From positions 45,651 through 109,650 of the forward strand of contig NZ_QICS01000009.1 of assembly GCF_003201285.1 (NCBI RefSeq): a stretch of DNA of 64,000 nucleotides. Direction: 5' to 3'. Under the pieces are notes generated by a model that was not told the DNA's origin, ran no database searches, and worked only from the letters and a program-made list of their open reading frames with translations. Origin of the DNA: Lachnotalea glycerini (lineage in GTDB: Bacteria > Bacillota > Clostridia > Lachnospirales > Lachnospiraceae). Both the position numbers and the translations under genes were made by a program. This document shows positions 36,120 through 45,122 of the stretch, piece by piece (positions within the stretch are counted from its first letter, which is position 1; each line of letters opens with the position of its first letter).

Positions 36120-37082
36120 ATGCCATTAGATCCAGTATTTAACAAATTATTAGAAACAGATTTTGACAGTATGTATACATCCCTTAGTATGGATCAACTC
36201 AGAGAATATTATAGAAAAAGTTGGGATGATTATAAAGGAGATATTATTAAGATAGGAACTGTATCCAATCATATTGTTGAGACTTCCAAAAGAGAAACTC
36301 CAATCAGAATATATAATCCTAAAAATGGAAAAATTCATCCTGTATTTATCTGGATACATGGTGGCGGTTTTGTTTTTGGAGATATCGAAGTTTACGACTC
36401 TATATGCCGTAAAATAACAAACACTGTTAATTGTACGGTGATCTCAATCAATTATGGTTTGGCTCCTGAGCATAAATTCCCAGAGCCTGTGGAAGAATGT
36501 TATCAAGTTGTAAAATGGGTATATGAAAATGCAAAAGAATTGAATATACTTCCAGCTAAAATTGCCATTGGAGGTGACAGTGCAGGCGGAACAATTGCCG
36601 CAGTAATTGCTCAGCTTTCAAGAGACCGAAACGAATTTCCGATCGTTTATCAAGTGGAGGTTAATACCATGTTTGACTTGCTAGGTCAAACAAAGCCTTT
36701 ATCAAGAGTGGAAAATGCAAAGGGGTACAGACTTACAACAGAAGCCAATAATAATTTTTTTATTCCTAATTATTTAAACAATTTATGCGAAGCTAAAAAT
36801 CCCTTGGCTTCCCCATTACTTGCAGAAAATTTTAATGATCTGCCGGATGCATGTATCATTACATGTGAATATGATCCGTTAAGAGATGAGGGAGAGCATT
36901 ATGCAAAAAACTTATCAGATGCTGGCGCTGATGTATGCCTTAAGCGATATGACGGTATGATTCACGGTTTTTTTAATATGCAAAGAACAGTGAAAGAAGC
37001 ACGGGATGCGCTTGATTTGGTATGCACAAAATTGAATGAAGCTTTTTGGGAGGACGTCCATATACCGCGTAAGAACGAATAG
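36120..37082 (+). CDS. HSL-family alpha/beta hydrolase (esterase)
   Basis: A 320-residue cytoplasmic esterase of the hormone-sensitive-lipase group. Its oxyanion-hole HGGGF spans residues 80-84, nucleophile S154 lies in GGDSAGG, and the acid/base pair lies in CEYDPLRDEG and GMIHGFFN. It would hydrolyse short-chain or aromatic acyl esters. It is divergent from marR and its promoter overlaps a perfect MarR palindrome, so it is probably induced by a small aromatic or lipophilic ligand. Confidence 0.9.
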   Translation: MPLDPVFNKLLETDFDSMYTSLSMDQLREYYRKSWDDYKGDIIKIGTVSNHIVETSKRETPIRIYNPKNGKIHPVFIWIHGGGFVFGDIEVYDSICRKITNTVNCTVISINYGLAPEHKFPEPVEECYQVVKWVYENAKELNILPAKIAIGGDSAGGTIAAVIAQLSRDRNEFPIVYQVEVNTMFDLLGQTKPLSRVENAKGYRLTTEANNNFFIPNYLNNLCEAKNPLASPLLAENFNDLPDACIITCEYDPLRDEGEHYAKNLSDAGADVCLKRYDGMIHGFFNMQRTVKEARDALDLVCTKLNEAFWEDVHIPRKNE

Positions 37083-37123
37083 AGCTAAAAATAAATTGAT
37101 TTGAAAATGTTACTAACAGGCAC

Positions 37124-38137
37124 TTATTGTGAGTTATCATTCTCAAACGTTGGTTCAATATACTCTTTAATTAATTTTATTCTATCCTTAGCATTTGGAA
37201 CAAAAAAAGAAGCAATTGAAATTACCATTTTTTTCTTTTTATTAATGTAAATGGCATTTCCTCCATCTCCCAAAGCTGCATAGATATGTTCTCTTTCATC
37301 AATAATCCACCATAGATAACCATATGGCAGATTGCCCCATTGACTGCATCGACTATGCTCTTTTGTACTCTCATCGATCCACCATGCAGGTATGATTTGT
37401 TTATCATTCCATAATCCACCATCTAAGTACAATTGGCCTATTTTTGCCATATCCTTTGGGGTCAAGGTAAGACCCCAGCCTGCTGTGTTTACTCCTTGTG
37501 GGTCTACAACCCAGCCACTTGCATTTTTATCTTGAAAAAAGGCAATATGTTCTTCTTTATTGTTCAATACCACATTGTCACCAATATGAATTTCTAATGG
37601 CGAGAATAAATTTTCTTTTGCAAAATCTGACACTGATTGACCTGTTGCTTTTACAAGTATGCCCGACAGAATATGCGTTCCTATGATGGCAGAATACGTA
37701 AACTGTCCCACCTGTCCTTTTCCTCCTAATAAATCGAGAGCAGCGTTTATCCAATTATCACTTTTGAAAAACTTCTCGTATGGTTCTGACTTATATTTAT
37801 ACGGAGCTGTCATAGTAATCATATCCTTAATCGTGATACTTTGTATTGTTTTTTCACCTAATTTAACAGTATAATCAGGGAAAAAATCCAATACTTTTTG
37901 GTCTATACTTTTGATATACCCATTCTCTATAGCAATACCGATTAATGCTGAAAAAATACTTTTTGTTACCGACGCTACATGAACGGCGTTAGCAGCAGTA
38001 TATCCATTAAAGTATTTTTCATATAACGACTTACCTTCTTTTTGTACAATAATCCCTGCGGTATTGCTATAGCTATTGCTTATTATCTTTTCTAACCATA
38101 TTTTTTTTCTTTGAGTCATCTGCGTTTCATAATTCAT
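37124..38137 (-). CDS. Cytoplasmic serine hydrolase, beta-lactamase class C fold
   Basis: A 337-residue protein without a signal peptide. The SxxK motif is S56-V-T-K59, the Tyr lies in TYSA (about Y150) and GYLWW is near the third motif. The lack of a signal argues for an EstB-type esterase rather than a wall-targeted beta-lactamase. Its start overlaps the preceding UvrA-like gene by 4 bp (ATGA), so the two are translationally coupled. Substrate unknown. Confidence 0.82.
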   Translation of the reverse strand: MNYETQMTQRKKIWLEKIISNSYSNTAGIIVQKEGKSLYEKYFNGYTAANAVHVASVTKSIFSALIGIAIENGYIKSIDQKVLDFFPDYTVKLGEKTIQSITIKDMITMTAPYKYKSEPYEKFFKSDNWINAALDLLGGKGQVGQFTYSAIIGTHILSGILVKATGQSVSDFAKENLFSPLEIHIGDNVVLNNKEEHIAFFQDKNASGWVVDPQGVNTAGWGLTLTPKDMAKIGQLYLDGGLWNDKQIIPAWWIDESTKEHSRCSQWGNLPYGYLWWIIDEREHIYAALGDGGNAIYINKKKKMVISIASFFVPNAKDRIKLIKEYIEPTFENDNSQ

Positions 38138-40425
38138 GCTAAATACCTCCCTGTCTTGGAATTTGAATTGACTCTCAGGCTCTTTGGTGTTCCTTGGGCA
38201 ATAATCTCACCACCCTTGTCTCCACCTTCTGGACCAAGTTCAATGATATAATCACAGTTTTTTAAAACATCTACATTGTGTTCAATGACAATCACCGAAT
38301 TACCATTGGCAACGAGCTGGTCTAATAGCTTTAGCAGCAATGCCGTATCATATAAACTAAGACCCGTTGTTGGCTCATCTAATACATAGAGCATATTACC
38401 CTTTAACTGACGGCCCAGTTCTTTGGCAAGCTTCACTCTCTGTGCTTCACCACCGCTTAAAGAAGAAGTGGGCTGACCTAGTTTTAAGTAACCCATGCCC
38501 ATCTGCTCTAAGATGCACAGTGGCTTCACAATGCTGTTTTGATCTGAAAAGAAAGAAATAGATTCCGTAATGCTCATCTCTAATACCTCTCCAATGGTTT
38601 TTTTGTTATATTCTACCAAAAGGCTTTCTTCATCAAACCGCTTACCATGACACGTCTGGCAGAGCTTATCTACAAAAAAATCAGAGGTCAGAACTATCCT
38701 TTCATAACCACTACCTTTGCAATCCTTACATGCTCCTTTCGAATGAAACGAAAAATGACCTGCACTCATATTTCTTTTTAAAGCTTCCGGCTGTTTTGCA
38801 AAAAGTTCTCGAATCTTATCCCAGATACCAATATAAGAGGCAGGCGTAGAACTGGCATTTCTTCCAATTGGCTCTTGGGATATCTTTACAAAACCACTAA
38901 TTTGTTCTACTCCTGCTATACCCGTTGCATGACCATATTTTCTGGCGCTTACAAGACGTTTCAACAGTGTCTCCTCTATCAGAGAACTTTTACCAGTACC
39001 GGATAAGCCAGCAATCCCTACCATGGCATGAAGGGGAAACGCCACAGTTAAATCCTTTAAATAATGGGTATTGGCATGTTCCAAAGTAATACAGTTCGTT
39101 TTAACAAACAGATGTTTTCTGACCATGCGTTTGGGCATCAAACGTTTGCCGAAAAGATACTGACTAAGTAGAGTGTCCGCTTTCTCGTATTCTTTATAAT
39201 CACCTTGGTAGACCACGCTGCCTCCTTCTGTACCTGCCTTAGGACCAATCTCAATAATATGGTCGGCATGACGAATCATCTCTTTATCATGCTCCACCAC
39301 AATCACTGTATTGCCAAGATCTCTTAATTCCTTTACCGCTTTAATCATGCTTTCCTTCTCCGCTGGATGTAATCCTGCCATTGGCTCGTCAAAGACATAG
39401 ATTAGGGAATCCAGTCTGGACTCCAAATGGAGATAGAGAAAAATGCGCTGTACCTCGCCGCCGCTTAAGGAAGCCATCTCTCGGTAAAGAGTCAGATGTC
39501 CTAAATTAAACTCGATTAAATACTTTATTTTCTCTTTCACATTTTTTACCATGTTCTTACCAAACGAAGATAGTTCTTCCTCTGATATTTCACTTAAGAA
39601 AAGGAAAATACCAGACAATGTCATCTGTCCCAGCTCACCAATACTCTTTCCATGAAGAAAGACTTCTCGCGCTTCTTCACCGATTCGTTCCCCCTGACAA
39701 ACAGGGCAAGTCGTCTTTGCATAGACTTCCTCCACATCCTCACCCTTTTCATAAGCATTTCTTAGTATCCGCTCAAGACAGTAGCTTTGTTTGCCATTGT
39801 CATACGTTCCATAAACCACTTCGCCTTGAATAGCTTCTGGAAGTTCCCAAAATGGTGTCTCAAAATACATGCCGTATTTCTTTTTTAGAATGCGTAAGAA
39901 GCCATCTGTTACCTTAAGACTCTGATAGACCTTAAAAAGGGATGTTGTTTTGTTTGGAATCAACTGTAAAAGATTAATATCATAGTAAGAACCTCTTCCC
40001 TGACAGCTAATACACATACCATCGGCCGTTGTATAAAGAAAGGAACCTGGAGAGTGATGTTGATTCTTATGCTCTTTTATTGTTTTTGCATCGCTGGCAT
40101 AAATAAGAGCCAACTGGTTTAGAATTCCGGTTTTTGTTCCAACTGTAGAACGGGGGTTGCTCTGCCTTATTATATTCTGACGTACCGCTACCGTTGGACC
40201 GATACCTTCTATCTTATCGAATCGGTTCTCATTATCAAGTCCAGCCAGAATGCCAATTGATCTAAGATACTGGTTCTTGCCTTCTTCAAACAAGATATCG
40301 AATGCAAGACTGGATTTACCAGAGCCACTGATACCTGTAATAATCACTAGTTTACGCTTGGGAATCGTTAGATTGATATTGTTTAGATTATGAATTCGTG
40401 CTCCTAGAATATTGATTTTTTCCAT
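38134..40425 (-). CDS. UvrA-like ABC ATPase (UvrA2 / drug-resistance type)
   Basis: A 763-residue cytoplasmic ATPase. Two ABC modules each have a Walker A (GISGSGKSS at 31-39 and GLSGTGKSS in the second half) and signatures SLSGGEVQRI and SLSGGEAQRV. Cys pairs resemble UvrA zinc sites (CISC, CPVC, CKDC, CQTC). Canonical UvrA is about 940 residues. The missing length suits the class that lacks the UvrB-binding region and confers resistance to DNA-binding drugs in some Streptomyces. It is second in an operon with an AraC/GyrI regulator and a serine hydrolase. Confidence 0.9.
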   Translation of the reverse strand: MEKINILGARIHNLNNINLTIPKRKLVIITGISGSGKSSLAFDILFEEGKNQYLRSIGILAGLDNENRFDKIEGIGPTVAVRQNIIRQSNPRSTVGTKTGILNQLALIYASDAKTIKEHKNQHHSPGSFLYTTADGMCISCQGRGSYYDINLLQLIPNKTTSLFKVYQSLKVTDGFLRILKKKYGMYFETPFWELPEAIQGEVVYGTYDNGKQSYCLERILRNAYEKGEDVEEVYAKTTCPVCQGERIGEEAREVFLHGKSIGELGQMTLSGIFLFLSEISEEELSSFGKNMVKNVKEKIKYLIEFNLGHLTLYREMASLSGGEVQRIFLYLHLESRLDSLIYVFDEPMAGLHPAEKESMIKAVKELRDLGNTVIVVEHDKEMIRHADHIIEIGPKAGTEGGSVVYQGDYKEYEKADTLLSQYLFGKRLMPKRMVRKHLFVKTNCITLEHANTHYLKDLTVAFPLHAMVGIAGLSGTGKSSLIEETLLKRLVSARKYGHATGIAGVEQISGFVKISQEPIGRNASSTPASYIGIWDKIRELFAKQPEALKRNMSAGHFSFHSKGACKDCKGSGYERIVLTSDFFVDKLCQTCHGKRFDEESLLVEYNKKTIGEVLEMSITESISFFSDQNSIVKPLCILEQMGMGYLKLGQPTSSLSGGEAQRVKLAKELGRQLKGNMLYVLDEPTTGLSLYDTALLLKLLDQLVANGNSVIVIEHNVDVLKNCDYIIELGPEGGDKGGEIIAQGTPKSLRVNSNSKTGRYLA

Positions 40426-40455
40426 ATGCTCACCTCGGAATCGATTTGCAGCATG

Positions 40456-41382
40456 TTAGAAATGAATGGGCTCAATCGGAACGTAGATGTCCACCTCATG
40501 GATAAGACTCTCACCCGCAGGCACATTACAATACACTTCAAATGGATATGAATTTCTTGGAACGTATCCACTTCCTGAGATCCACTCCTGATACATATAA
40601 TTCCAGGCGTCACTGTACTGGTTCTGCTGAATTTGAAAATGTCCGACCGCATACAAACCGCTTTCTAAGTTCATTTTTCCAAGAATTCCGTCTTCCTGAA
40701 ACATAAAGTCTTTTGGCACTGTCAGACACAGACTGGTACGAAACTGGCTCTCTTGTGTGAATTCCGGATTGTCATGGTACATGGCAAGCACCCAGTTCTG
40801 ACCCTCAACAAGAAGGTGTTGTTTCTGCGCATGCTCAAATAAGATTTGTATCAGGCGCACATACTCTTTTGCCAATGTCTCATAAGTACCTGTATGTCTA
40901 ACATAAGCGACTTGTTTCTCCTCCAGGTTTACTATGGTTATCTGCCCGGTCACGGGAAAAGGATTATCTGCCCATTCTTTCTTTGCTGTATCCTTATTGT
41001 ACTCAGACAGTAAAAAAGAATCTTTGCAATTCTTGCTATATTCCTTTCTATATTCTCTTGGACTAACGCCATAGAAATTTTTAAATGCCCTGGAAAATAC
41101 GGCTGAATCTGAAAGACCAAGTTCATAAGCAATATCCGTCATATTTTTATCTGTTCGATGTGCCAGTAAAAACAATGCATTTTCCATTCGAATCCGGTTC
41201 ACATAATGGGCCAACGGCTCATGCAGCATACCCTGAAAAATACGGCAAAAATGATACTTGGAAAACCCGGCAGCACCAGAAAGTTCTTCAATGGATAGCG
41301 ACTTTTCTAAATGATGCTCAATATAATCTTGTACTTTATGAATTCTTCGAATATACTCTTCCTGACACTTCTGATCTGACAT
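40456..41382 (-). CDS. AraC-type regulator with GyrI-like ligand domain
   Basis: A 308-residue regulator. The N-terminal 100 residues are an AraC helix-turn-helix pair (IEELSGAAGFSKYHFCRIF, MTDIAYELGLSDSAVFSRAFKNFYGVSPREYRK). The C-terminal about 160 residues are the GyrI-like/BmrR small-molecule domain (ITIVNLEEKQVAYVRHTGTYETLAKEY, ending in EVDIYVPIEPIHF). The ATG at 41382 follows AGGAGG by 7 bases. First in the operon with the UvrA-like ATPase, consistent with drug-triggered expression of a resistance module. Confidence 0.9.
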   Translation of the reverse strand: MSDQKCQEEYIRRIHKVQDYIEHHLEKSLSIEELSGAAGFSKYHFCRIFQGMLHEPLAHYVNRIRMENALFLLAHRTDKNMTDIAYELGLSDSAVFSRAFKNFYGVSPREYRKEYSKNCKDSFLLSEYNKDTAKKEWADNPFPVTGQITIVNLEEKQVAYVRHTGTYETLAKEYVRLIQILFEHAQKQHLLVEGQNWVLAMYHDNPEFTQESQFRTSLCLTVPKDFMFQEDGILGKMNLESGLYAVGHFQIQQNQYSDAWNYMYQEWISGSGYVPRNSYPFEVYCNVPAGESLIHEVDIYVPIEPIHF

Positions 41383-41494
41383 ATGTTTTCCTCCTGACAA
41401 TATCTATATACACAGCCAAACTTTCAAATCTGATGTTGTAAATATTTAAATTTTTCTTCTTTCTACACTCACCTTAGCACCCATTTCTGCTAAT

Positions 41495-41523
41495 AGTATA
41501 GCAGGAAAAGACTGCTCTATCAA
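41495..41523 (-). promoter_or_regulatory. Promoter of the AraC/GyrI-UvrA-like operon
   Basis: Read leftward: TTGATA (41518-41523), a 17-bp spacer, then TATACT (41495-41500) with TG at the extended -10 position. The spacer and -10 contain the repeat ctgctaatagtatagcag (arms CTGCTA/TAGCAG) that could be an operator. Confidence 0.72.
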
Positions 41524-41569
41524 CGCAATATATGAGTATTTTCTAATATTCTTTTAATAATACATCTGG

Positions 41570-41575
41570 TATAAT
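41570..41575 (+). promoter_or_regulatory. Extended -10 box for the two-component genes
   Basis: TGG-TATAAT with TG one base upstream. A weak -35 (tattct at 41547-41552) fits an extended -10 promoter. It lies about 100 bp before the leader ORF and the response regulator. Confidence 0.5.
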
Positions 41576-41671
41576 GGCATTGTAAAATTAACTACATAGA
41601 TTAAAAACACCCCCAAATTTTACTAATTTACAGTACATTTTTCAGATTACCCCAAATTGGGGAGAAAGGAA

Positions 41672-41737
41672 ATGGAGTCAATTACAAACTCCATGATACA
41701 AGGTGATAACTTTGAGAATACTGATTGCGGAAGATGA
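41672..41737 (+). CDS. 21-codon leader ORF overlapping the response regulator start
   Basis: An ATG at 41672 preceded by GGAGAAAGG opens a 21-residue frame (MESITNSMIQGDNFENTDCG then R and stop at 41735-41737). It is in a different frame from the response regulator and overlaps its first codons. It has the best ribosome site of the region, whereas the regulator start has a weaker one. Translational coupling is possible. It may be fortuitous. Confidence 0.35.
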   Translation: MESITNSMIQGDNFENTDCGR

Positions 41738-42386
41738 TATAGATTTAAATGAAATCATAGTAAAAAAGCTTCGCGCTGAGGAATATGCAGTGGATAGCTG
41801 TTTTAATGGTCAGGACGCCCTTGACTATTTGGAAGCCGTACAATATGATGCCGCAGTTTTGGACATCATGATGCCGAAGTTGGATGGGCTTGAGGTCGTG
41901 CAGAAATTACGTACCAAAGGGAACCTGACACCCATCATTTTCCTAACCGCACGGGACACGATTAACGATAAAGTAAAGGGGCTTGATACCGGCGCAAATG
42001 ATTATCTTGTGAAGCCCTTTTCCTTTGACGAACTGGCTGCCAGACTTCGAGCTATGACCCGTGTTGCCACAGGTAATCCTACTAATATCTATACCCTCGC
42101 CGACCTGACCCTTGATGCAGAATCCCACATTGTGAAACGTGCGGATAAGGAAATTACTTTGACAGCGAGAGAGTACACTCTTTTGGAATATTTGATGCGC
42201 AATAAAAATAAGGTGTTATCACGCCAAAAAATTGAGGATCATGTGTGGAATTATGACTACGAAGGAGGAACCAATGTGGTTGATGTCTATATCACCTATT
42301 TACGAAAGAAAATTGATGAAGGGCATGACATTAAATTCATCCATACCGTTCGCGGAATTGGTTACTGCATGAAGGTGGAAGAATGA
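41712..42386 (+). CDS. OmpR-family response regulator
   Basis: A 224-residue regulator with a receiver domain (D8, D9, phosphoacceptor D51, LTAR near 77-80 and K near 100) and an OmpR/PhoB winged helix (about residues 125-222, VDVYITYLRKKID). The start is a TTG at 41712 with AAGGTG 6 bases upstream. A GTG at 41703 overlaps that site. The stop overlaps the histidine kinase start by 4 bp, indicating coupling. Confidence 0.92.
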   Translation: MRILIAEDDIDLNEIIVKKLRAEEYAVDSCFNGQDALDYLEAVQYDAAVLDIMMPKLDGLEVVQKLRTKGNLTPIIFLTARDTINDKVKGLDTGANDYLVKPFSFDELAARLRAMTRVATGNPTNIYTLADLTLDAESHIVKRADKEITLTAREYTLLEYLMRNKNKVLSRQKIEDHVWNYDYEGGTNVVDVYITYLRKKIDEGHDIKFIHTVRGIGYCMKVEE

Positions 42387-43741
42387 AAAAGTTAACAATT
42401 AAGATGAAAATCACAATATGGTTTACCGTTTTTATGATTATCTTGTCGACAGTAGTCTTTGTCTTTATCGCGCTAATTTCAAATTCTACCGTATCCCAGG
42501 AAACCAGAGGCATGTTGATTTCCCTCGTGGAAGACAATACCAGAGAAGTTGAATATGACGATGGAGAGGTTGATATAGATGATGATTTTGTTTCTTTCAG
42601 TAATGGCGTTTACTGCCTTGTATTTGACAGCACCGGTAAAAAGTTCAGTGGTTATGCCCCCTACACCGAATTGGAAAGTCAAACCTTTGAGAATGCAAAC
42701 ATTCGTTCGGTGAGCATTGGCAAAGAAACCTATCTTATCTACGATCAATTAATTACCTCGAAAAAACACGCCGATCTTTGGGTCCGCGGTGTTGTTTTGG
42801 AAAGTGGTAATGCCATAACTTCATCAGCCGTATACCGTGCTGTACTGATCATGCTGCCAATATTAATTATTCTGGCTGCTGTTGGTGGCTATATGTTTGC
42901 CGGACGCTCCTTGCATCCTATCAAAAAAATAAGTAAGACAGCGGAAGATATAGGCAGCAGCGGCGACCTGTCAAAGCGAATTGACATTGATAACAATGGT
43001 GATGAATTATACCAGCTTGCCCAAACCTTTAACCGGATGTTTGCCCGGCTTGAAAAAAACTTTGAGGCAGAGCGAAGTTTTACCTCGGATGCCTCCCACG
43101 AGCTGCGAACACCAGTGGCTACTATTTTAGCTCAATGTGAATATGCATTTGAAAATGCCTCTGGTGAACAGGAATTGTACGAAGCGATTGGTGCAATTCA
43201 AAAACAGGGCTACCGTATTTCACACCTGATTGAATCCCTGTTACAATTTACCCGGATGGAGCAGCAAACAGAGGTAATCTCTTTCGAAACGGTTGAACTA
43301 AGCAAGCTTGTGTCCTATGTTTGCAAAGAGTATGAGGAAATCGGTGAGAAAGGCATAACACTGACCAAATTTATACAACCAGATATTATATATAAGGTTG
43401 ATAGAACACTGTTTTCCCGAATGCTTGAAAATCTGATTCGAAACGCATTCCGTTATGGCAAAGACAACGGAACGATCACAGTTAGTCTGAAAGAAAGCGA
43501 TAACGCTGTTATTCTGTCCGTAGCAGACGATGGTATTGGTATCGCGCCGGATGAACTTTCAAAAATCTGGAACCGTTTTTACCGAGCCGATAAATCTCGC
43601 AGCTTTGCAAAAGGAACAGGACTTGGACTAGGTCTGGCAATGGTCAAACAGATTGCAGAACTTCACGGTGGCAAGGTACAAGCGGAGAGCATACCCGATC
43701 TGGGCAGTGTCTTTACGGTAGAATTACCGGCTGAAAAATAA
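42383..43741 (+). CDS. Sensor histidine kinase paired with the OmpR regulator
   Basis: A 452-residue membrane kinase with TM1 at about residues 11-33, a periplasmic-side region of about 110 residues and TM2 at about 152-173. Then follow HAMP, the H-box SDASHELRTPVA with H239, N-box LIRNAFRYG, DDGIGI and GTGLGLGLAMVKQIAELHGG. It overlaps the response regulator by 4 bp. Stimulus unknown. The next gene on the same strand encodes a surface lipoprotein, a likely target or modulator. Confidence 0.93.
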   Translation: MKKLTIKMKITIWFTVFMIILSTVVFVFIALISNSTVSQETRGMLISLVEDNTREVEYDDGEVDIDDDFVSFSNGVYCLVFDSTGKKFSGYAPYTELESQTFENANIRSVSIGKETYLIYDQLITSKKHADLWVRGVVLESGNAITSSAVYRAVLIMLPILIILAAVGGYMFAGRSLHPIKKISKTAEDIGSSGDLSKRIDIDNNGDELYQLAQTFNRMFARLEKNFEAERSFTSDASHELRTPVATILAQCEYAFENASGEQELYEAIGAIQKQGYRISHLIESLLQFTRMEQQTEVISFETVELSKLVSYVCKEYEEIGEKGITLTKFIQPDIIYKVDRTLFSRMLENLIRNAFRYGKDNGTITVSLKESDNAVILSVADDGIGIAPDELSKIWNRFYRADKSRSFAKGTGLGLGLAMVKQIAELHGGKVQAESIPDLGSVFTVELPAEK

Positions 43742-43932
43742 AATAACGATTTAACTTTTTCTAATATATCAATAATGGAATGGGATTTTATTATGATAAA
43801 GAAGAAGGAATGTTTCATTCTAATGATTCTCTAATTTAGGAATGCTATTCTATAAACAGAACATCGAAAGGAGTATTTATAATTATTACGTAATATGATC
43901 TAGAAACTAAGTATGACTAAAGGAGAATGAAA

Positions 43933-44973
43933 ATGAAACATAAAAATATTTTAACATCAATAACAGCTATAGCGCTGCTTTCTATTTGTCTTACAGGCTG
44001 TCAAGCAAACACTGATGCAGAAACTAGCAGCAACGACACCAGTACCAACACCACTACCATCAGCAATGACACCAGTACCAACAACAACAGCAGTGTCGAC
44101 AGCACCGAAAACAACAGCAGTGTCGACTACACCGAAAACAACAGCAGTGTCGACAGCACCGACAACGTGATAACACTTAATGGTTCTTCCATCTCTGCCG
44201 GGACCAATGTCAATGTGGATGGATCAACCGCCACAATAGTGACAGCAGGAACCTATGAAATCAAAGGTACTCTTGATGATGGACAAATTATAGTGGACAC
44301 GGCTGACGAGGTCACTCTGGTTTTAAATAACACGAATATCACCTGTTCCACATCTTCGCCACTCTATATTAAGGAGGCTGAGAATGTGACAATCACGTTG
44401 GCGGAAGGTTCCACCAACACAATTACTGACGGCACTGCATATGACCTGATTGACCCTGCGACTGATCCGGATGCTGCCCTGTTTTCCAAATCTGATATGA
44501 CAATTAACGGTACAGGAAGCCTTATCGTGAATGCCAATTACAACGATGGAATTACCAGCAAAGACACTTTGTTGATAGAAAGCGGCAATATCTCTGTCAC
44601 ATCAACCAATCACGGCATTGAAGGCAAAGACTACCTGATGGTAAACGGCGGCAGCATTACGGTTAATGCTGGTGGCGATGGGATTAAGGCCACAAATGAC
44701 ATGGAATTGTCTTTAGGCTACATTGAAATAAACAACGGAACACTGAATATCACAGCTACTGATGAAGGCATTTCGGCTATTTCCGGTGTAAAAATTACTG
44801 ATGGCTCAATTTCAATTGCTACCTTAAACAATGGAATTAAATCTGATGGAACGATTGACATTCTTGGCGGAACCGTAGAAATCCAGACAGATGATGATGG
44901 ATTGGTATTCACAGAAAAAACCATTGGCGATACTGCAGTGGTAAACGTGAATGGAGTAGCAATTTCCGAATAA
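43933..44973 (+). CDS. Lipoprotein with DUF4353-like carbohydrate-binding beta-helix domain
   Basis: A 346-residue lipoprotein with a signal sequence ending in lipobox CLTGC (Cys23) and a low-complexity Asn/Ser/Thr linker (about residues 25-78). The rest is a repeated-strand domain with the pattern ITxGSISIxTxNNGIKSDGTIDILGGTVEI. This resembles the carbohydrate-binding domain DUF4353, which forms a right-handed beta-helix. It sits 191 bp after the histidine kinase. The ATG at 43933 fits AAAGGAG spacing better than the ATG at 43927. Confidence 0.82.
   Translation: MKHKNILTSITAIALLSICLTGCQANTDAETSSNDTSTNTTTISNDTSTNNNSSVDSTENNSSVDYTENNSSVDSTDNVITLNGSSISAGTNVNVDGSTATIVTAGTYEIKGTLDDGQIIVDTADEVTLVLNNTNITCSTSSPLYIKEAENVTITLAEGSTNTITDGTAYDLIDPATDPDAALFSKSDMTINGTGSLIVNANYNDGITSKDTLLIESGNISVTSTNHGIEGKDYLMVNGGSITVNAGGDGIKATNDMELSLGYIEINNGTLNITATDEGISAISGVKITDGSISIATLNNGIKSDGTIDILGGTVEIQTDDDGLVFTEKTIGDTAVVNVNGVAISE
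44083..44163 (+). repeat. Three 27-bp tandem repeats encoding an Asn-Ser-rich linker
   Basis: Three adjacent 27-bp units (starting 44083, 44110, 44137) of the form aacaacagcagtgtcgacag plus caccgaa. They encode NNSSVDSTE-type repeats between the lipid anchor and the folded domain. Copy number is likely to vary between strains. Confidence 0.85.
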
Positions 44974-44993
44974 ACGCTAATATATGAAGATAG

Positions 44994-45020
44994 GACAAGG
45001 CGATCTGCCTTGTCTTTTTT
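44994..45020 (+). terminator. Intrinsic terminator after the lipoprotein gene
   Basis: Stem GACAAGGC/GCCTTGTC with a 5-base loop and T6. Confidence 0.88.
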
Positions 45021-45073
45021 AAATCGTAAACCTATAAGCAGGATATTCGTAGAACATTCCTATGTAATAAAAT

Positions 45074-45107
45074 TTACCTGCTCCACTTAAAACTGTGAAA
45101 CAGGTAA
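45074..45107 (-). terminator. Probable terminator of the etfA end of the operon
   Basis: Read leftward, arms TTACCTG/CAGGTAA with a 20-base loop, followed by ATTTTAT. Modest stem, but it sits 16 bp beyond the etfA stop codon. Confidence 0.5.
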
Positions 45108-45122
45108 TAGTTAAGATTTCTC

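Larger units (their letters stand above)
41401..41671. other. Divergent promoter region (AraC/GyrI operon and two-component genes)
   Basis: Contains a good leftward promoter (41495-41523), a weak rightward extended -10 (41570-41575) and a short palindrome ccccaaattgggg at 41650-41662. No RNA gene is evident. Confidence 0.5.
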
